Made by a program: the position numbers and the translations under genes
Shown: positions 21,615-32,753 of the stretch, one piece after another
How the letters are laid out: each line of letters opens with the position of its first letter
Numbering within the stretch: the first letter of the stretch is position 1
Notes under the pieces: model-generated
Databases searched by the model: none
Told to the model about the DNA's origin: nothing
The model's input: the letters and a program-made list of their open reading frames with translations, nothing else
DNA from: Saccharomycopsis fibuligera x Saccharomycopsis cf. fibuligera
Taxonomy: Eukaryota; Ascomycota; Saccharomycetes; Ascoideales; Saccharomycopsidaceae
Direction of reading: 5' to 3'
DNA: 64,000 nucleotides
Assembly (NCBI GenBank): GCA_001936135.1
Contig: CP012817.1
Location: forward strand, 1-64,000

Positions 21615-22991
21615 TTAGTTCCACTTCAAAAATTTCTTTACTAAAGAATTAAAGCCAGCGGGATTATCTAAGAAAACATTATGGCCACTATTTGGAATCA
21701 CTTCCAAGGACGATGCTCCACCTAATTTCTCTTTATTTATATAATAATCAGCTTTTTTACCAGCTTCCAAATCCATCCAGTCGCGGTCACCATAAATCCA
21801 CAAAGTACGAGGAAACATACCTGAAAGATTTAGTTCCAGACCGAATCTCTCCAACTTATCAAGTATTGGATCTCTGGCGGTGACAATCGGAGATAATATA
21901 CGGGAAATTGCCTTTTCAGTAGAAGATTGTTTCCAAAAGCTTGCTAAAGCGTACCTCTGTAATAGCATAAGCTCTTTTACATCAGTGGCACCTTGGTTAT
22001 ATCTGAAACTAGTGTATTTTGAAGCTAAGTAGACTCCCGCCGGACCAAGTCCTCTCAATAACGGGAATGGCATAAAAGCAGAATCCCATACTTTGAGAAA
22101 AAATATGGGCATCCTTACAAATCTACCAGTATGATTATAGCTAGTTCTATCTTCTGATGGCCTAATATCTTTGGTAATATTATGTTTTGCATGATATCTG
22201 AGAGAACTAATAGCAAATAATGATCTTTCAACTCCTACTGGGGAAACGAGAATTAGATTGTTGACATTCTCAGGGTACTTGCAAGTGTAGGCAAAACTTA
22301 AATAAGCACCAAGAGAATGGCCAAGCAAGCTTATTTTTCCTAAATTTTTCAGAACTCTCCATTTCTCTATTGATTCGACATAGTAATCTTCGTAATTTTT
22401 AATGGTGGCTGCCGTAGATTCAGCAATATCAAGGAGCTCAGCAGGGGTTTCTTTATATTCGAAACTGGCAATATTTTTTTCGTTATTTATGGGAACTTTA
22501 GTTTTGTCTTGTAGTAACTTGCTCTCATCTACTGTACTAGAAACATCTTCGGTAATGGAATTACTATAAGTTACATTGATCTTGGGGGATTTGAAGTCTT
22601 TATCCTTGAAATTGAACTTTGTTGGGCTGGAAAGTGAATGGCCCAACAAGTCTATTGAGTAAAGCAGAATGTTTGAATCTCTTACATTGGTCAATTGGTT
22701 GTAGTTTCGGCAAAAAACTCCCACGCCTGCTCCGTAGCCATGAACCATCAACAAACTGTCCGTAGGATTGGAAACGTTTGAATTTTCATTTGTAATGCTG
22801 AGTTCATTCAAATATGTATTTTCATCAATATGGATTTTTCTTATATGTGCTCTTCTGTTATCTATATCTGGTTTCAGCAAAAATGGCAAGCTATGTTGGA
22901 GCAATTGCTGCTGAGCATCTGCTAACTCTTGCTTATTAGTAAGTTTCCACCATTCTTTGAAATAGGTTGACATTGTTGACATTGTTGACAT
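21615..22991 (-). CDS. CLD1: Alpha/beta hydrolase of the Cld1/Ict1/Ecm18 family
   Basis: The 458-residue protein shows the order of the ABHD4/5-like family: oxyanion loop VHGYGAGVGVF, LLGHSLSSP strand, nucleophile elbow LLGHSLGAYLS (Ser at about residue 225), LVSPVGVE, WIYGDRDWMD with the acid residue, and a C-terminal NSGHNVFLDNP. The last gives the catalytic His and the HX4D motif typical of lysophosphatidic acid acyltransferase-like members. In yeast this family contains Cld1 (mitochondrial cardiolipin deacylase), Ict1 and Ecm18, and I cannot separate them here. The N-terminus begins MSTMSTMST, three copies of a 9-bp unit, giving three in-frame ATGs. It has a long charged insert before the nucleophile. 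Confidence 0.75.
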   Translation of the reverse strand: MSTMSTMSTYFKEWWKLTNKQELADAQQQLLQHSLPFLLKPDIDNRRAHIRKIHIDENTYLNELSITNENSNVSNPTDSLLMVHGYGAGVGVFCRNYNQLTNVRDSNILLYSIDLLGHSLSSPTKFNFKDKDFKSPKINVTYSNSITEDVSSTVDESKLLQDKTKVPINNEKNIASFEYKETPAELLDIAESTAATIKNYEDYYVESIEKWRVLKNLGKISLLGHSLGAYLSFAYTCKYPENVNNLILVSPVGVERSLFAISSLRYHAKHNITKDIRPSEDRTSYNHTGRFVRMPIFFLKVWDSAFMPFPLLRGLGPAGVYLASKYTSFRYNQGATDVKELMLLQRYALASFWKQSSTEKAISRILSPIVTARDPILDKLERFGLELNLSGMFPRTLWIYGDRDWMDLEAGKKADYYINKEKLGGASSLEVIPNSGHNVFLDNPAGFNSLVKKFLKWN

Positions 22992-23835
22992 TGTTGATAT
23001 ATGTGGTAAGCTCAGTGCAAGAAGAATAGTAAAAAAAAAGTAGTAAGCAATTTCTAAGCTAGATACGTGGCTAATTGCGATTAATAAAGATACAGTTTGC
23101 CCCGTGATGTAAACCTTCCTAACTCTATAACTGATTTTGAAGACACAATTGCTTAATCAGGGATGTCATCTTTGATCTTCGATTCATCTCACTTGTCACA
23201 CCGAGCATATTAGTCAGCACTTACGTGTAACCTAAGATAAAAAAGTGAGCGGAAATGAAGTTATACCACTATCATGGTATAAATTCAAGATGGTTATGCG
23301 GTGCCTCTACATGCACAACTATCAAACTTTGAGACATGGGGCGTTGTACGGCGGGACCCGGCTTCATTAATGTCAGTACAAGTACTGACTGATATCAATA
23401 TAAAGGTTACCGAGCTCTATCAATATATAACCTGACTCGATATTCCAGCACCTAAATTGTCTCACTACTTTTTATATAATCTTCATATCTTTTATTATAC
23501 GTTCTAATATCGTCTATCAGGTCTCGTCCTGTCTAAACTTCACCAATTTGACCAGACCAGACGCTACTATATCCAAGAAGACTTTAAGTCTGTACTCACA
23601 TGACCATCCGGTAAGTAGCTTCTCTTAACTTAATAATAGGAAATGGGTTTTGAGGGTAACCTAAAATGTTGTCTGGGAGAAGCGCTTATGTAATCACTAG
23701 TATAGTGCCGTTCGCCATCGATCAATCAAATCAATAAAGAAAGAAACAAGAAAGTAAAAAGCGGACGGAGTTTTATACTACCCAGGACCGCTGACACTAT
23801 CCCACACAACTCTCTACGCCTCATGTCCATCAGCA
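22992..23835. promoter_or_regulatory. Shared divergent promoter and uORF-rich leader
   Basis: This 844-bp region separates two divergent genes. On the right side three short uORFs precede the transcription factor ATG: 23600 (MTIR), 23644 (16 codons, MGFEGNLKCC...) and 23823 (MSISNA). The last overlaps the main ATG out of frame and ends at 23843. A GTAAGT at 23611 could be a 5'-leader splice donor, with CTGAC near 23790 and CAG at 23831-23833 as possible partners; this is weak. Confidence 0.45.
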
Positions 23836-26800
23836 ATGCCTAAAAAGTCAAAGAACTCGTTGGTTTCTGAGCTCATGGCCAGAAAAGCCTCTACCGACAA
23901 AAAGATCCGTTCGCGTTCCCGCTCCTGTCTCTTATGTCAGAAACGAAAGCAGAAGTGCGACCACAGGTTGCCCTCATGCACAACTTGTATAAAAGCCGGG
24001 GTCCAATGCATCCAACCTGAAAAGTATTCCGTTGAAAGCCCGGCTAAAGATGAGTACACTATTATTTTGGAACGCCGAATTCGCTATTTGGAAAGCTTTA
24101 TTGATGATTCCGGATCTTGCAAACCAGACCTGTTCAAAAAGTATAAAAAACTCACGCCATTCATTCAACAGCATGAAACCGATGCCCTGACTATCCAACA
24201 TGATGATTCCATATTTGAATCCAAGTATGATGCTAAATCAGAAACGTCTCCTAAAATTTCGTCTGCTCCCCCAGTGTCTAGTGGGTCTGACCCAGTGTCA
24301 CTTGCAACGCCTTTGACCCGTTCAAATACTTTTGATCCAAACTATAACACCGAGGATACACCAGATACACCAAATGTTAATAGTAACATGTCCAATAACG
24401 CAAGTGATGAAGATATTGCAGCCGCACTAGAAATTCCTACCTTTTCATTGATGAACGATCCAATGAGACAGTTACCAAAATTGGATATGAATGGCAAGTC
24501 ATTTCAACTACCGATGTCTAATGCTTCTCGATCAGGTGACATTCATGACTCTAAAGTATCAGAATTAAATGAATCCTTCAAGTCAAAAAACTATAACAAC
24601 TCTACGAACAACGAACGTTTATCGATTGCAGGTCCAATCGATTTGAGCAAAACTATACTAGGAAAGTACGACATGAAAGAATTCATCAATTACGATCCAG
24701 AATACGAGGTAAAAGATAACTTATCAAGAATATTAATTGATACACATTTCATAAGGTTTCAGCTCAAATTCCCATTTTTGGATGAAAAAGAAGTGATTGA
24801 TTTTTATCATGCCTATACTAAAAACAACTTATCGGGATATATGAATGATATCAATTATGTGCATTTTGCGTGTTGCAGAATGTGGCTTATCTTTAGCTTG
24901 AATTCCTTTATTTTGAAAACAACTGGTGAATTCAAAAGATTAGAGCCCCTAAGACTTTTTTCAACTGCCCTAAGACATTTGGCAAGATGCGAAATTACAG
25001 ATCCATACAGACAAATTGAAATTTATCTTTTAACCATTTTGTGTATGATCCGATGCGATCGTGATTCTATCGAATTGTACCGAATTATAGGTGATGCTAT
25101 GAAGGTTACTACATCGTTGGAATTACACAAGTATTCTTCTTATCTTAACTGTTTCGATGATGATCGCAAAAAGAAAATGAAGTGTTTTTGGTGTGTGTAT
25201 CTTTTAGACAGATTAATTTCTGTATCAATTGGAAAACCGTTTAGTGTTCCAGAAAAAGAAATTGATTCAGATATTCCATTATTTGAGGATGATCCCTCAA
25301 AGACCAACTTTGTCAAAGATTTTGATGATGATACTACTGAAGTTGGAAAAAGTAAAAAAGAGAAAATTTTATTTATCAACCAATGTATCAAATTAAAAAG
25401 GATTGAAGCAAAAGCCATTGAAAGTTTGAATATTGTTGGTTCGAGTACTGAATATTCAACTGTATCAGAATTGCCTTTGGTGGAACACTATTTTGATCAG
25501 TTACAAAATTGGAGAACCGAATGTAGCGCTATAACAAAAGAAGTGGAAAAGGCAACTTTGGGATTATACTATTTTAGAACGGTTCGTGTTTTGATTCAAC
25601 CATACTTGGAGCTTATGCAACCAGAAGATAAGCTTCTAAAAGAATGTCAGGCTGCTGCAGGTCAAATATGCCAACTATTTAAAGTATTTCATCAAAAAAC
25701 TGTTTATGGTCATTCCACTTTGGCAATAAATAATGTTTTTGTTGCTGGTGTTACTTTGATTTATTGCCTTTGGTTGATCAGAAACACGGAAGATAAGAGA
25801 AGAAAAATGCTTGGTGATACAGCCAAACATACACGGCCAGTAATGACTGCTAGTTTATTCACTAGTTTGGATGACTTGAAAGCTTGTTCAATTTGCCTAT
25901 TTGTTATGGCTGAAAGATCAAAATATGCAATTGTCTTCAGGGATACATTTGATCAGTTGTTGCGAGCAACTATTGGTAACCTCATTGAGAGATGTGGCCC
26001 GGATTCTTCTGAGATTGTTTATAACCATTCATTGGCCAAAATTTTCAGACAACAAAACAGTTTCAGCGATAAAACTAATTATTATCAAAATGGTAGACCA
26101 TCTATTGGATTTAATAAATTAAGTTCTAATCCTATTGTTACTGCTTCAGGTGAATCTAATAGTGGCATAGAGCTTAGTAATCCAGATGCATCAATGCCTC
26201 CAGCTGTGGTGAGAAAGCCTGTGGCACATTATGATGTTATTCCTGATTATATCAAAAATAATCATGGTGTTGAGTACAAGCAAAAGCAAGAAGAAAACAA
26301 AAGAAAAAGAGGAGTATTGGAAAAATCAGCGGTGCCCAAAAGCCTAAGCCATTTGCTTATATCAAACACAGATCTGGATAATAGTAGCGAGGATGATAAA
26401 GAAATCAAAGATATTAGATATTCTAAGCCATATAACAAAAACAATCTTACGGAAAATTCTGTTAATAGTAATCTTAGTACACCAACTGCAACTGTTAGTG
26501 TGAATGGGAACAATGCTACTTCTAATGGCCAATTTTATGGTGATTTATTTCTGGTCAATTTCCCTAATTCTAGTACAACCCAAAGAGCAACTCTTAGCAA
26601 TAGCAGCGCCTTGACTAATGACGATGCAAATAATAAAAATAGCAACAGCAATAATAATAATAACAACGGATCACCAATGCATCCGATACAATCTCCAAAG
26701 TTTTTTACTTCACAAAGCTTGTTCAATCCTTCCAAAAATAGAATGGCATCTAGTAACACATCCAATATGCTTTCTTCTAACCCAGCCAATAGCATAGCCA

Positions 26801-27633
26801 ATGTCAACGAACAAAGGAATGTTGGTAACGGAATGACTGGTAGTAATATTGTAAACAGTAATGACAACAACAACAACAACAACAATAATAATAATAATAA
26901 TAACAATATTGATAGCAATAATGATAGCAATATTAATACTAACAATAACAATAAAAATAAGGATAACAAGAATAAGAATAATAATAATAATAATAACAAC
27001 AACAACAATAACAATAATGGTGGGCTTTCGAATCTACCTGTAAATTTTACCCAAGATTCACAAATTCTATTCACTGACCGTGCTAATGATATGATTAATA
27101 ATATTTCAACTTGGACAGAAGAAAGTGGCCCAATTACTGCAAGCTATGCTGTTAACAATTTTATACCTTACGATTTCTTGGAAAAAGATTTAGCAGGCCA
27201 AGCAATGGCAAACCAAGTTTATGCTAATCTTGATACTATCAATAACATGAATGCTAACAAAAATCCAGGAAATTTTGCTGGAAATGGCGCACCTTCCGTT
27301 GATGGCGTTTCTAGTGGCAGTGAAGAACGACAGCCTTTAAAAAAACGGAAATTTGATACCAGAAATTTATTCAATGGGAGATTTAATAAAGAGATTGCAT
27401 CCGCTGGATCTTCTTTGTTTTCCATAAAAACTTCAAATAGTGTTTCCAATACCAATACAAATGGCATAGGTAATAATAATAGTGAAAGCGACACTAGTCA
27501 GAGTACTTCTGGAGTCAAGCCAGATCTAGATAACGTGAATAAAGGTGGCTATGATGGGGTTATTGGATGGAATTCAGCTGGCCAAAATGGCGAGTTTTGG
27601 CCTAATGGTGCAAATTCATATTTCATGTCGTGA
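23836..27633 (+). CDS. Zn(II)2Cys6 transcription factor
   Basis: The 1265-residue regulator has a binuclear zinc cluster at residues 31-58 with the exact spacing CX2CX6CX6CX2CX6C (CLLCQKRKQKCD...). A short helix follows (LERRIRYLESFID) that could dimerise. The fungal transcription-factor homology domain lies at about residues 300-720, with LRHLARCEITDPYRQIEIYL and KCFWCVYLLDRLISVSIGKP, the usual helix in this domain. The C-terminal third is low-complexity, with Asn runs encoded at about 26868-26913 and 26980-27015, and probably acts as an activation region. Target pathway is unknown; the cluster is not close enough to any named yeast factor I can recall to give a symbol. The start is the first in-frame ATG and lies just before the zinc cluster. 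Upstream uORFs suggest translational control. Confidence 0.9.
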   Translation: MPKKSKNSLVSELMARKASTDKKIRSRSRSCLLCQKRKQKCDHRLPSCTTCIKAGVQCIQPEKYSVESPAKDEYTIILERRIRYLESFIDDSGSCKPDLFKKYKKLTPFIQQHETDALTIQHDDSIFESKYDAKSETSPKISSAPPVSSGSDPVSLATPLTRSNTFDPNYNTEDTPDTPNVNSNMSNNASDEDIAAALEIPTFSLMNDPMRQLPKLDMNGKSFQLPMSNASRSGDIHDSKVSELNESFKSKNYNNSTNNERLSIAGPIDLSKTILGKYDMKEFINYDPEYEVKDNLSRILIDTHFIRFQLKFPFLDEKEVIDFYHAYTKNNLSGYMNDINYVHFACCRMWLIFSLNSFILKTTGEFKRLEPLRLFSTALRHLARCEITDPYRQIEIYLLTILCMIRCDRDSIELYRIIGDAMKVTTSLELHKYSSYLNCFDDDRKKKMKCFWCVYLLDRLISVSIGKPFSVPEKEIDSDIPLFEDDPSKTNFVKDFDDDTTEVGKSKKEKILFINQCIKLKRIEAKAIESLNIVGSSTEYSTVSELPLVEHYFDQLQNWRTECSAITKEVEKATLGLYYFRTVRVLIQPYLELMQPEDKLLKECQAAAGQICQLFKVFHQKTVYGHSTLAINNVFVAGVTLIYCLWLIRNTEDKRRKMLGDTAKHTRPVMTASLFTSLDDLKACSICLFVMAERSKYAIVFRDTFDQLLRATIGNLIERCGPDSSEIVYNHSLAKIFRQQNSFSDKTNYYQNGRPSIGFNKLSSNPIVTASGESNSGIELSNPDASMPPAVVRKPVAHYDVIPDYIKNNHGVEYKQKQEENKRKRGVLEKSAVPKSLSHLLISNTDLDNSSEDDKEIKDIRYSKPYNKNNLTENSVNSNLSTPTATVSVNGNNATSNGQFYGDLFLVNFPNSSTTQRATLSNSSALTNDDANNKNSNSNNNNNNGSPMHPIQSPKFFTSQSLFNPSKNRMASSNTSNMLSSNPANSIANVNEQRNVGNGMTGSNIVNSNDNNNNNNNNNNNNNNIDSNNDSNINTNNNNKNKDNKNKNNNNNNNNNNNNNNGGLSNLPVNFTQDSQILFTDRANDMINNISTWTEESGPITASYAVNNFIPYDFLEKDLAGQAMANQVYANLDTINNMNANKNPGNFAGNGAPSVDGVSSGSEERQPLKKRKFDTRNLFNGRFNKEIASAGSSLFSIKTSNSVSNTNTNGIGNNNSESDTSQSTSGVKPDLDNVNKGGYDGVIGWNSAGQNGEFWPNGANSYFMS

Positions 27634-28221
27634 ATGTTGATTTTTCTTTCATTTTTCAAAACGTCTCTTTTCTAACTTTTGGGTTCTTATGATTCTATGT
27701 ATAAATAGTTTGTTTTAATGATTTTTGCTTCTCTGTTTTAGATCCGTTTAGTAACCTTTTTGTCATAGATTTTATTATATCTTGAACATACCATGTATTA
27801 CGGTGTTCCAAAGATATTCAGATCCTTCAAGTACATGGTGCCTACGAGAAAACAATTTTGTAATGTGCAATTCTTGGTGGTTGATGTGTAGTAAATTTTG
27901 TATTCTGTCCTTCAGGAACTTAGTCATTCACTCCTAATAGAATACTACATTGACGGTGGAATTTAATAGTTTACACATTTTTCCATATAAGTTAGCATGC
28001 CTGTATTACTGCATGGTTATGTTGAGGACTTAGTTACGCGCTACGCGGGCTTAAAACCTCGTCACATGCAGCGCGAACCAATTACCAAATTTTCTTTTTT
28101 CTTAAATTACCCAAGATAATTTTTTTTAAGCTTCTTTTTGCTCTTCTTTTCTTTCCTGTTATGATTTATCGACAAGTACAAGTTTACTTGAATTTTTATA
28201 ATTAACGTACACACAATCGCC
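27634..28221. other. Intergenic region before GCD7
   Basis: AT-rich, with the 3' end of the regulator gene and the promoter of GCD7. No other gene is seen. Confidence 0.5.
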
Positions 28222-29493
28222 ATGTCAGCAATTAATCCTGCCAAAGATAAGGACCTTCATATTCAGATTGATGCGTTTATATCGTATGTCTGATCTGTTA
28301 TTTGTTGATGGCTTAATCTTGAATAGTCGAATTACTAACATAATCAGAAAACTTAAAAGAAAACAGATATCTGGCTCATACCAAGTTGCATTAGAAACTG
28401 CACACTTGTTAGTCAAAGTTGTCTCATTAACAAAATGGAATTCCTTAGACCAATTGATTTTGAGCATACGGCAGATTGGCAAACGATTAATTGCTGCCCA
28501 GCCTAGAGAATTTGCTTGTGGAAATATAGTTAGACGTGTATTAGCTTTGATCCGTGAAGAAGTGGAAGAGCTCAATGAAAGCCCAGATGAAGACTCTGTG
28601 GAAACTAATTCATCTACAAACAACGCCAGCAGCAATCAAATGATTTCATCAATGTTCAGTTTGTTGACGCCAAAGATTCCTGCTACTGAGTCGACGACCG
28701 GAAGAAGTGACAAACAAAAATCAGTGGCCAATAATGATGAAAGATCAGTGATAATACAGAGTATACGAGATTTGGTAGATGAAATTAGCAGCATTGATGA
28801 AGGATTAGAGGGAATGTCTGTTGATTTAATTCATGATAATGAAGTTCTTTTGACGCCGACGCCAAATTCCAAAACAGTGTTAAGATTCTTGAAACGCGCT
28901 AGGCAAAAGAGAAAGTTTACCGTTTTAGTGACGGAGTGTTTCCCAAATGATACTAGTATTGCTCATAAATTCGCTAAGGAATTGGCAGCTGCCAATATAG
29001 AAACTATAATAATCCCAGATAGCACAGTTTTTGCAGTGATGTCAAGGGTTGGGAAAGTGATTGTTGGCACTAGATGTGTATTTGCCAATGGTGGTTCTAT
29101 TACCTCATCGGGGGTTAGTGCAGTAGTGGAATGTGCTAAAGAGCACAGAACCCCGGTGTTTGTGGTGAGTGGGTTATACAAATTAAGTCCAAGTTATCCT
29201 TTTAATAGAGAATCTTTGATTGAAGTGGGGAATTCCGGTAATGTCATCAAGTATCAAGAAAATAATCTTGTTGAAAAAGCTGAAGTAGCAAATCCGTTAT
29301 TTGACTACGTTCCTCCTGAAAATATTGACATTTTTATAACGAACGTGTACGTATATTTCATTGATATTTTTTTTAGGATGCTTTTTTTGTGAGCCTTCAG
29401 TTACTAACTTTTCTTTTTAGTGGCGGTATATCACCAAACTTTATCTATCGTATTGTTTTAGATAATTATAAACCGGAGGATAACGAACTATAA
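28222..29493 (+). CDS. GCD7: Translation initiation factor eIF2B subunit beta (Gcd7), two introns
   Basis: Regulatory subunit of the eIF2B guanine-nucleotide exchange factor, which recharges eIF2 with GTP in the cytosol and is inhibited by phosphorylated eIF2. Proposed exons are 28222-28283, 28348-29346 and 29421-29493, giving 377 residues (yeast Gcd7 has 381). Intron 1 has donor GTATGT, branch TACTAAC and acceptor ATCAG. It joins MSAINPAKDKDLHIQIDAFI to SKLKRKQISGSYQVALET, as expected for eIF2B-beta. Intron 2 has donor GTACGT, branch TACTAAC and acceptor TTTTAG, joining DIFITN to VGGISPNFIYRIVLD. The C-terminal half has the Rossmann-like fold of the eIF2B alpha/beta/delta family (FTVLVTECFPND, VGTRCVFANGGSITSSG). 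The unspliced frame gives a false start at 28268 and a false end at 29392. Confidence 0.93.
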
Positions 29494-30027
29494 AAAATTA
29501 AATTTCAAGTTATTAAAATTCATTATTATTAGTTAACACTTCTTATTTTATAACGTGTATTATAATAGCTGCCAACTTTAAGAACATGTTTTATCGTGTT
29601 GAAAGCCAATACCCATCTTTTTTCCCTACCTTTTAATCGGTAAAGTGGAAAATAATTTTTTCTCATTTACGCCTTGTGCCTTGCTCGGTCTTGATTTCAT
29701 CATATGAAGATCTTGAGCTGGATGTCTTATTTTGTCTATCACAAAATCACAGACAATGGGCAAAATCAATTACTAGATTTTTTGAGTACGATTGCATTAA
29801 AAAATGATGTAATTGTAATTATTAAATCTAACATACTGTCAGAATGATTTTTTTTTCTTTTGCTTTGACTTTGATACTTCAGTACGCTTCTTATGCTTAC
29901 GAATAACAATAAAAACAAGCGTAGTCGTAATCTACTAGGTATTTCTATAGTACAAAATAAAAGCAATGAAAACTTATGATGTCCAAAGTGTATACAAAAA
30001 ATTAGAAAGAAATAAATTTCTTATACT
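29494..30027. other. Convergent intergenic region
   Basis: 3' flanks of GCD7 and EFM7; AT-rich, no gene seen. Confidence 0.5.
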
Positions 30028-30885
30028 CTAAAGCTTTTTAGGAATCAACCAAAAACTGTAAACTCTTCCTCTAATTTCCATTGTTTCTTCTTTTTCTTCA
30101 AACATTGGATCCCAATGTACCAAATCAATTTTCTCAACATCAAATCCATACTCTTGTGTCTGAGCTAATTCAAAAAATTCCAAATCTTTTTCTAACAAAT
30201 GTGCTCTATGAGGGGAAAAAACTACTAAACACTTGCCGGTTTCTTTGTTGATCAAGTCTCTGCAGGTTTGCAATAACTTGTGATGTTCAGTATGGTTAAA
30301 AACTAGGTCACTAAGAATGATAAGATCAAATTTTTCATTTTTACTGGTTGTCGGATCTTTGGCTATGAAGTTCGTCAAATTAGTATACTCATTACCCCAA
30401 ATATAGCCCTCCACTAACACATTATTAGCAATAGTGTCGGCATAACTTGGGTTTTGGGTAGCTAATTCTTGAAAATTGTACTTTATATTATTAACTAGTT
30501 CGAGATCTGGGTAGTCTGTACTGACTACTTTTCTAGGTTCGTGAAGTGAACAAATTAAAGATGGAAGACCGCCAGCGGCTCCCAATTCCAAGATGGTTTT
30601 ATTTTTAATTAATTCTGGATGAGTATCAAGATAATGAGCAGTGAATTTCCCAGCATTCCAAAGTAAGTGGCCCCATAATGGAGAACTTCCAATCAATCGA
30701 AGTTTTATTGACTTTGGGCCAGATATATTTTGAGGTTTACTAGTAGTTAAAGGTCTGCCAGTTTTTGGATCTAAAACAAAACGATCATATTGAACAAAAT
30801 GACTCGGAGGTGGAGGAGGTCTGAAATCTTCAGGTTCCTCAAACATAGAAGAGGAGAGTTCCTCCTCATCAGCAGCACCAAACAT
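30028..30885 (-). CDS. EFM7: Protein N-terminal and lysine methyltransferase Efm7/Nnt1
   Basis: The 285-residue protein is a class I SAM methyltransferase. Family marks are an N-terminal [16 protein letters not shown], then [20 protein letters not shown], motif [19 protein letters not shown], and [18 protein letters not shown]. Yeast Efm7 (Nnt1, 261 residues) trimethylates the N-terminal Gly2 and dimethylates Lys3 of translation elongation factor eEF1A. The match runs the whole length. The first ATG gives a short acidic leader before the family start. The gene is divergent from RPS30, so two translation-linked genes share the 538-bp interval 30886-31423. Confidence 0.9.
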   Translation of the reverse strand: MFGAADEEELSSSMFEEPEDFRPPPPPSHFVQYDRFVLDPKTGRPLTTSKPQNISGPKSIKLRLIGSSPLWGHLLWNAGKFTAHYLDTHPELIKNKTILELGAAGGLPSLICSLHEPRKVVSTDYPDLELVNNIKYNFQELATQNPSYADTIANNVLVEGYIWGNEYTNLTNFIAKDPTTSKNEKFDLIILSDLVFNHTEHHKLLQTCRDLINKETGKCLVVFSPHRAHLLEKDLEFFELAQTQEYGFDVEKIDLVHWDPMFEEKEETMEIRGRVYSFWLIPKKL

Positions 30886-31038
30886 TATCTCTCGATATGA
30901 TAAATATGTGATGAACTTCTTTTGACAGATGTTATGCTTCTGAGGTTTTGATTTTCAATTAGTTATATAGCCAAATCTTTGGGTATATAATGCAAATGTT
31001 GAAATTATTTTCCAACGTGCGTTTTGCAAAACTTCATT

Positions 31039-31215
31039 AGCCCTAAAGTATATCACATGGTTCTCACTAGGGCTAAAAAAAAGATAAACAACCGTCTGTG
31101 ACTGCTGGCTGCACGGAAAAAAGAGGCGTGATCTTAAGGTCTCGTGATCCATCAAGTCTCGTGATAATAATCCCGTGATGACTTAATTGCCGGGTATTAT
31201 CTCAATCACATGATC
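31039..31215. promoter_or_regulatory. Clustered CGTGAT motifs and Tbf1/Cbf1-like sites between EFM7 and RPS30
   Basis: AGCCCTAAAG at 31039-31048 fits the Tbf1 core RCCCTAA, with a nearby CACATG. Between 31125 and 31215 GTGAT-containing sites repeat: GCGTGATC (31126), TCTCGTGATC (31140), TCTCGTGATA (31157), TCCCGTGATG (31171) and ATCACATGATC (31205). Tbf1 and Cbf1 drive ribosomal protein genes in Candida albicans, so a role in RPS30 expression is plausible, but this is inference. Confidence 0.4.
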
Positions 31216-31423
31216 ATTTAACTCTTGCCTTTTATTTTTCGTTCGCCCAGCTCCCATTCCCCCATAGTCACTGTCTCCTGCCCCTTAGCCGCCACCAGCT
31301 TTCTGCCTGTGGAAAAAATAAAACAAAAAAATTTTGTTGCCCAAATTCCTCCTCTTTTTTCTCACTCCTGTTTTGCCTTCGAAACTCAGTATACTCAAAT
31401 CTATCATCAAATAATCATACAAA

Positions 31424-32223
<800 letters not shown>

Positions 32224-32753
32224 ACTTAACAACAATAACAATCGACATAATGCTGGTTAAAAAGCTGTTTCTTCTTACATTTAAAGGAAACTCACTTTTT
32301 TTTGCTGTGAAGTTTGCTGCTGCTGTTTTATAGTTCATATTTTGTAATTTCAAATAATATATTTACGTAATTTTATTTTGCCCACATGATAATTGTAGAT
32401 TGTGTTTGGGAGTTTTCCTTAATCCTTATTGTTTGAGGAGCCCATATTTTTTATTAATCGACTGCATATTAACTTCAAGTGTTAACTTTAAATGTACGAT
32501 GCTGACACAATGTTGGTTCAAATTAATTCTTGAGTATAAAGGTGTCAATTGCAGACAGGAAACCTGTTGTACATTGTAGGTCTTTGTGCGTGCTTTTAGC
32601 AAATTAGAAAATCAATCAAATCAAAAAGACGCGAAAATAAGCATGAGCAAAACACGCAAAATAAGTAGTACCTTGAAGAATTCTCGAATGGCCAAATACG
32701 CTATTAGCTTTCATCACTGATAATAACTTTTCTGGGGTTATAAAGGGGGAAAA
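32224..32753. other. Intergenic region
   Basis: 3' flank of RPS30 and promoter of the histone-fold gene; GGTTATAAAGGG at 32737-32748 lies too close to the ATG for a normal TATA box. No gene is seen. Confidence 0.4.

Noticed and set aside
26535-27074. 179-codon minus-strand ORF of Leu runs
   Set aside because: It is the antisense of the poly-Asn tracts of the Zn2Cys6 factor.
28268-29392. GCD7 as an intronless 374-codon gene
   Set aside because: Its start and end fall in introns. Splicing restores the conserved N- and C-termini and a length near the yeast protein.
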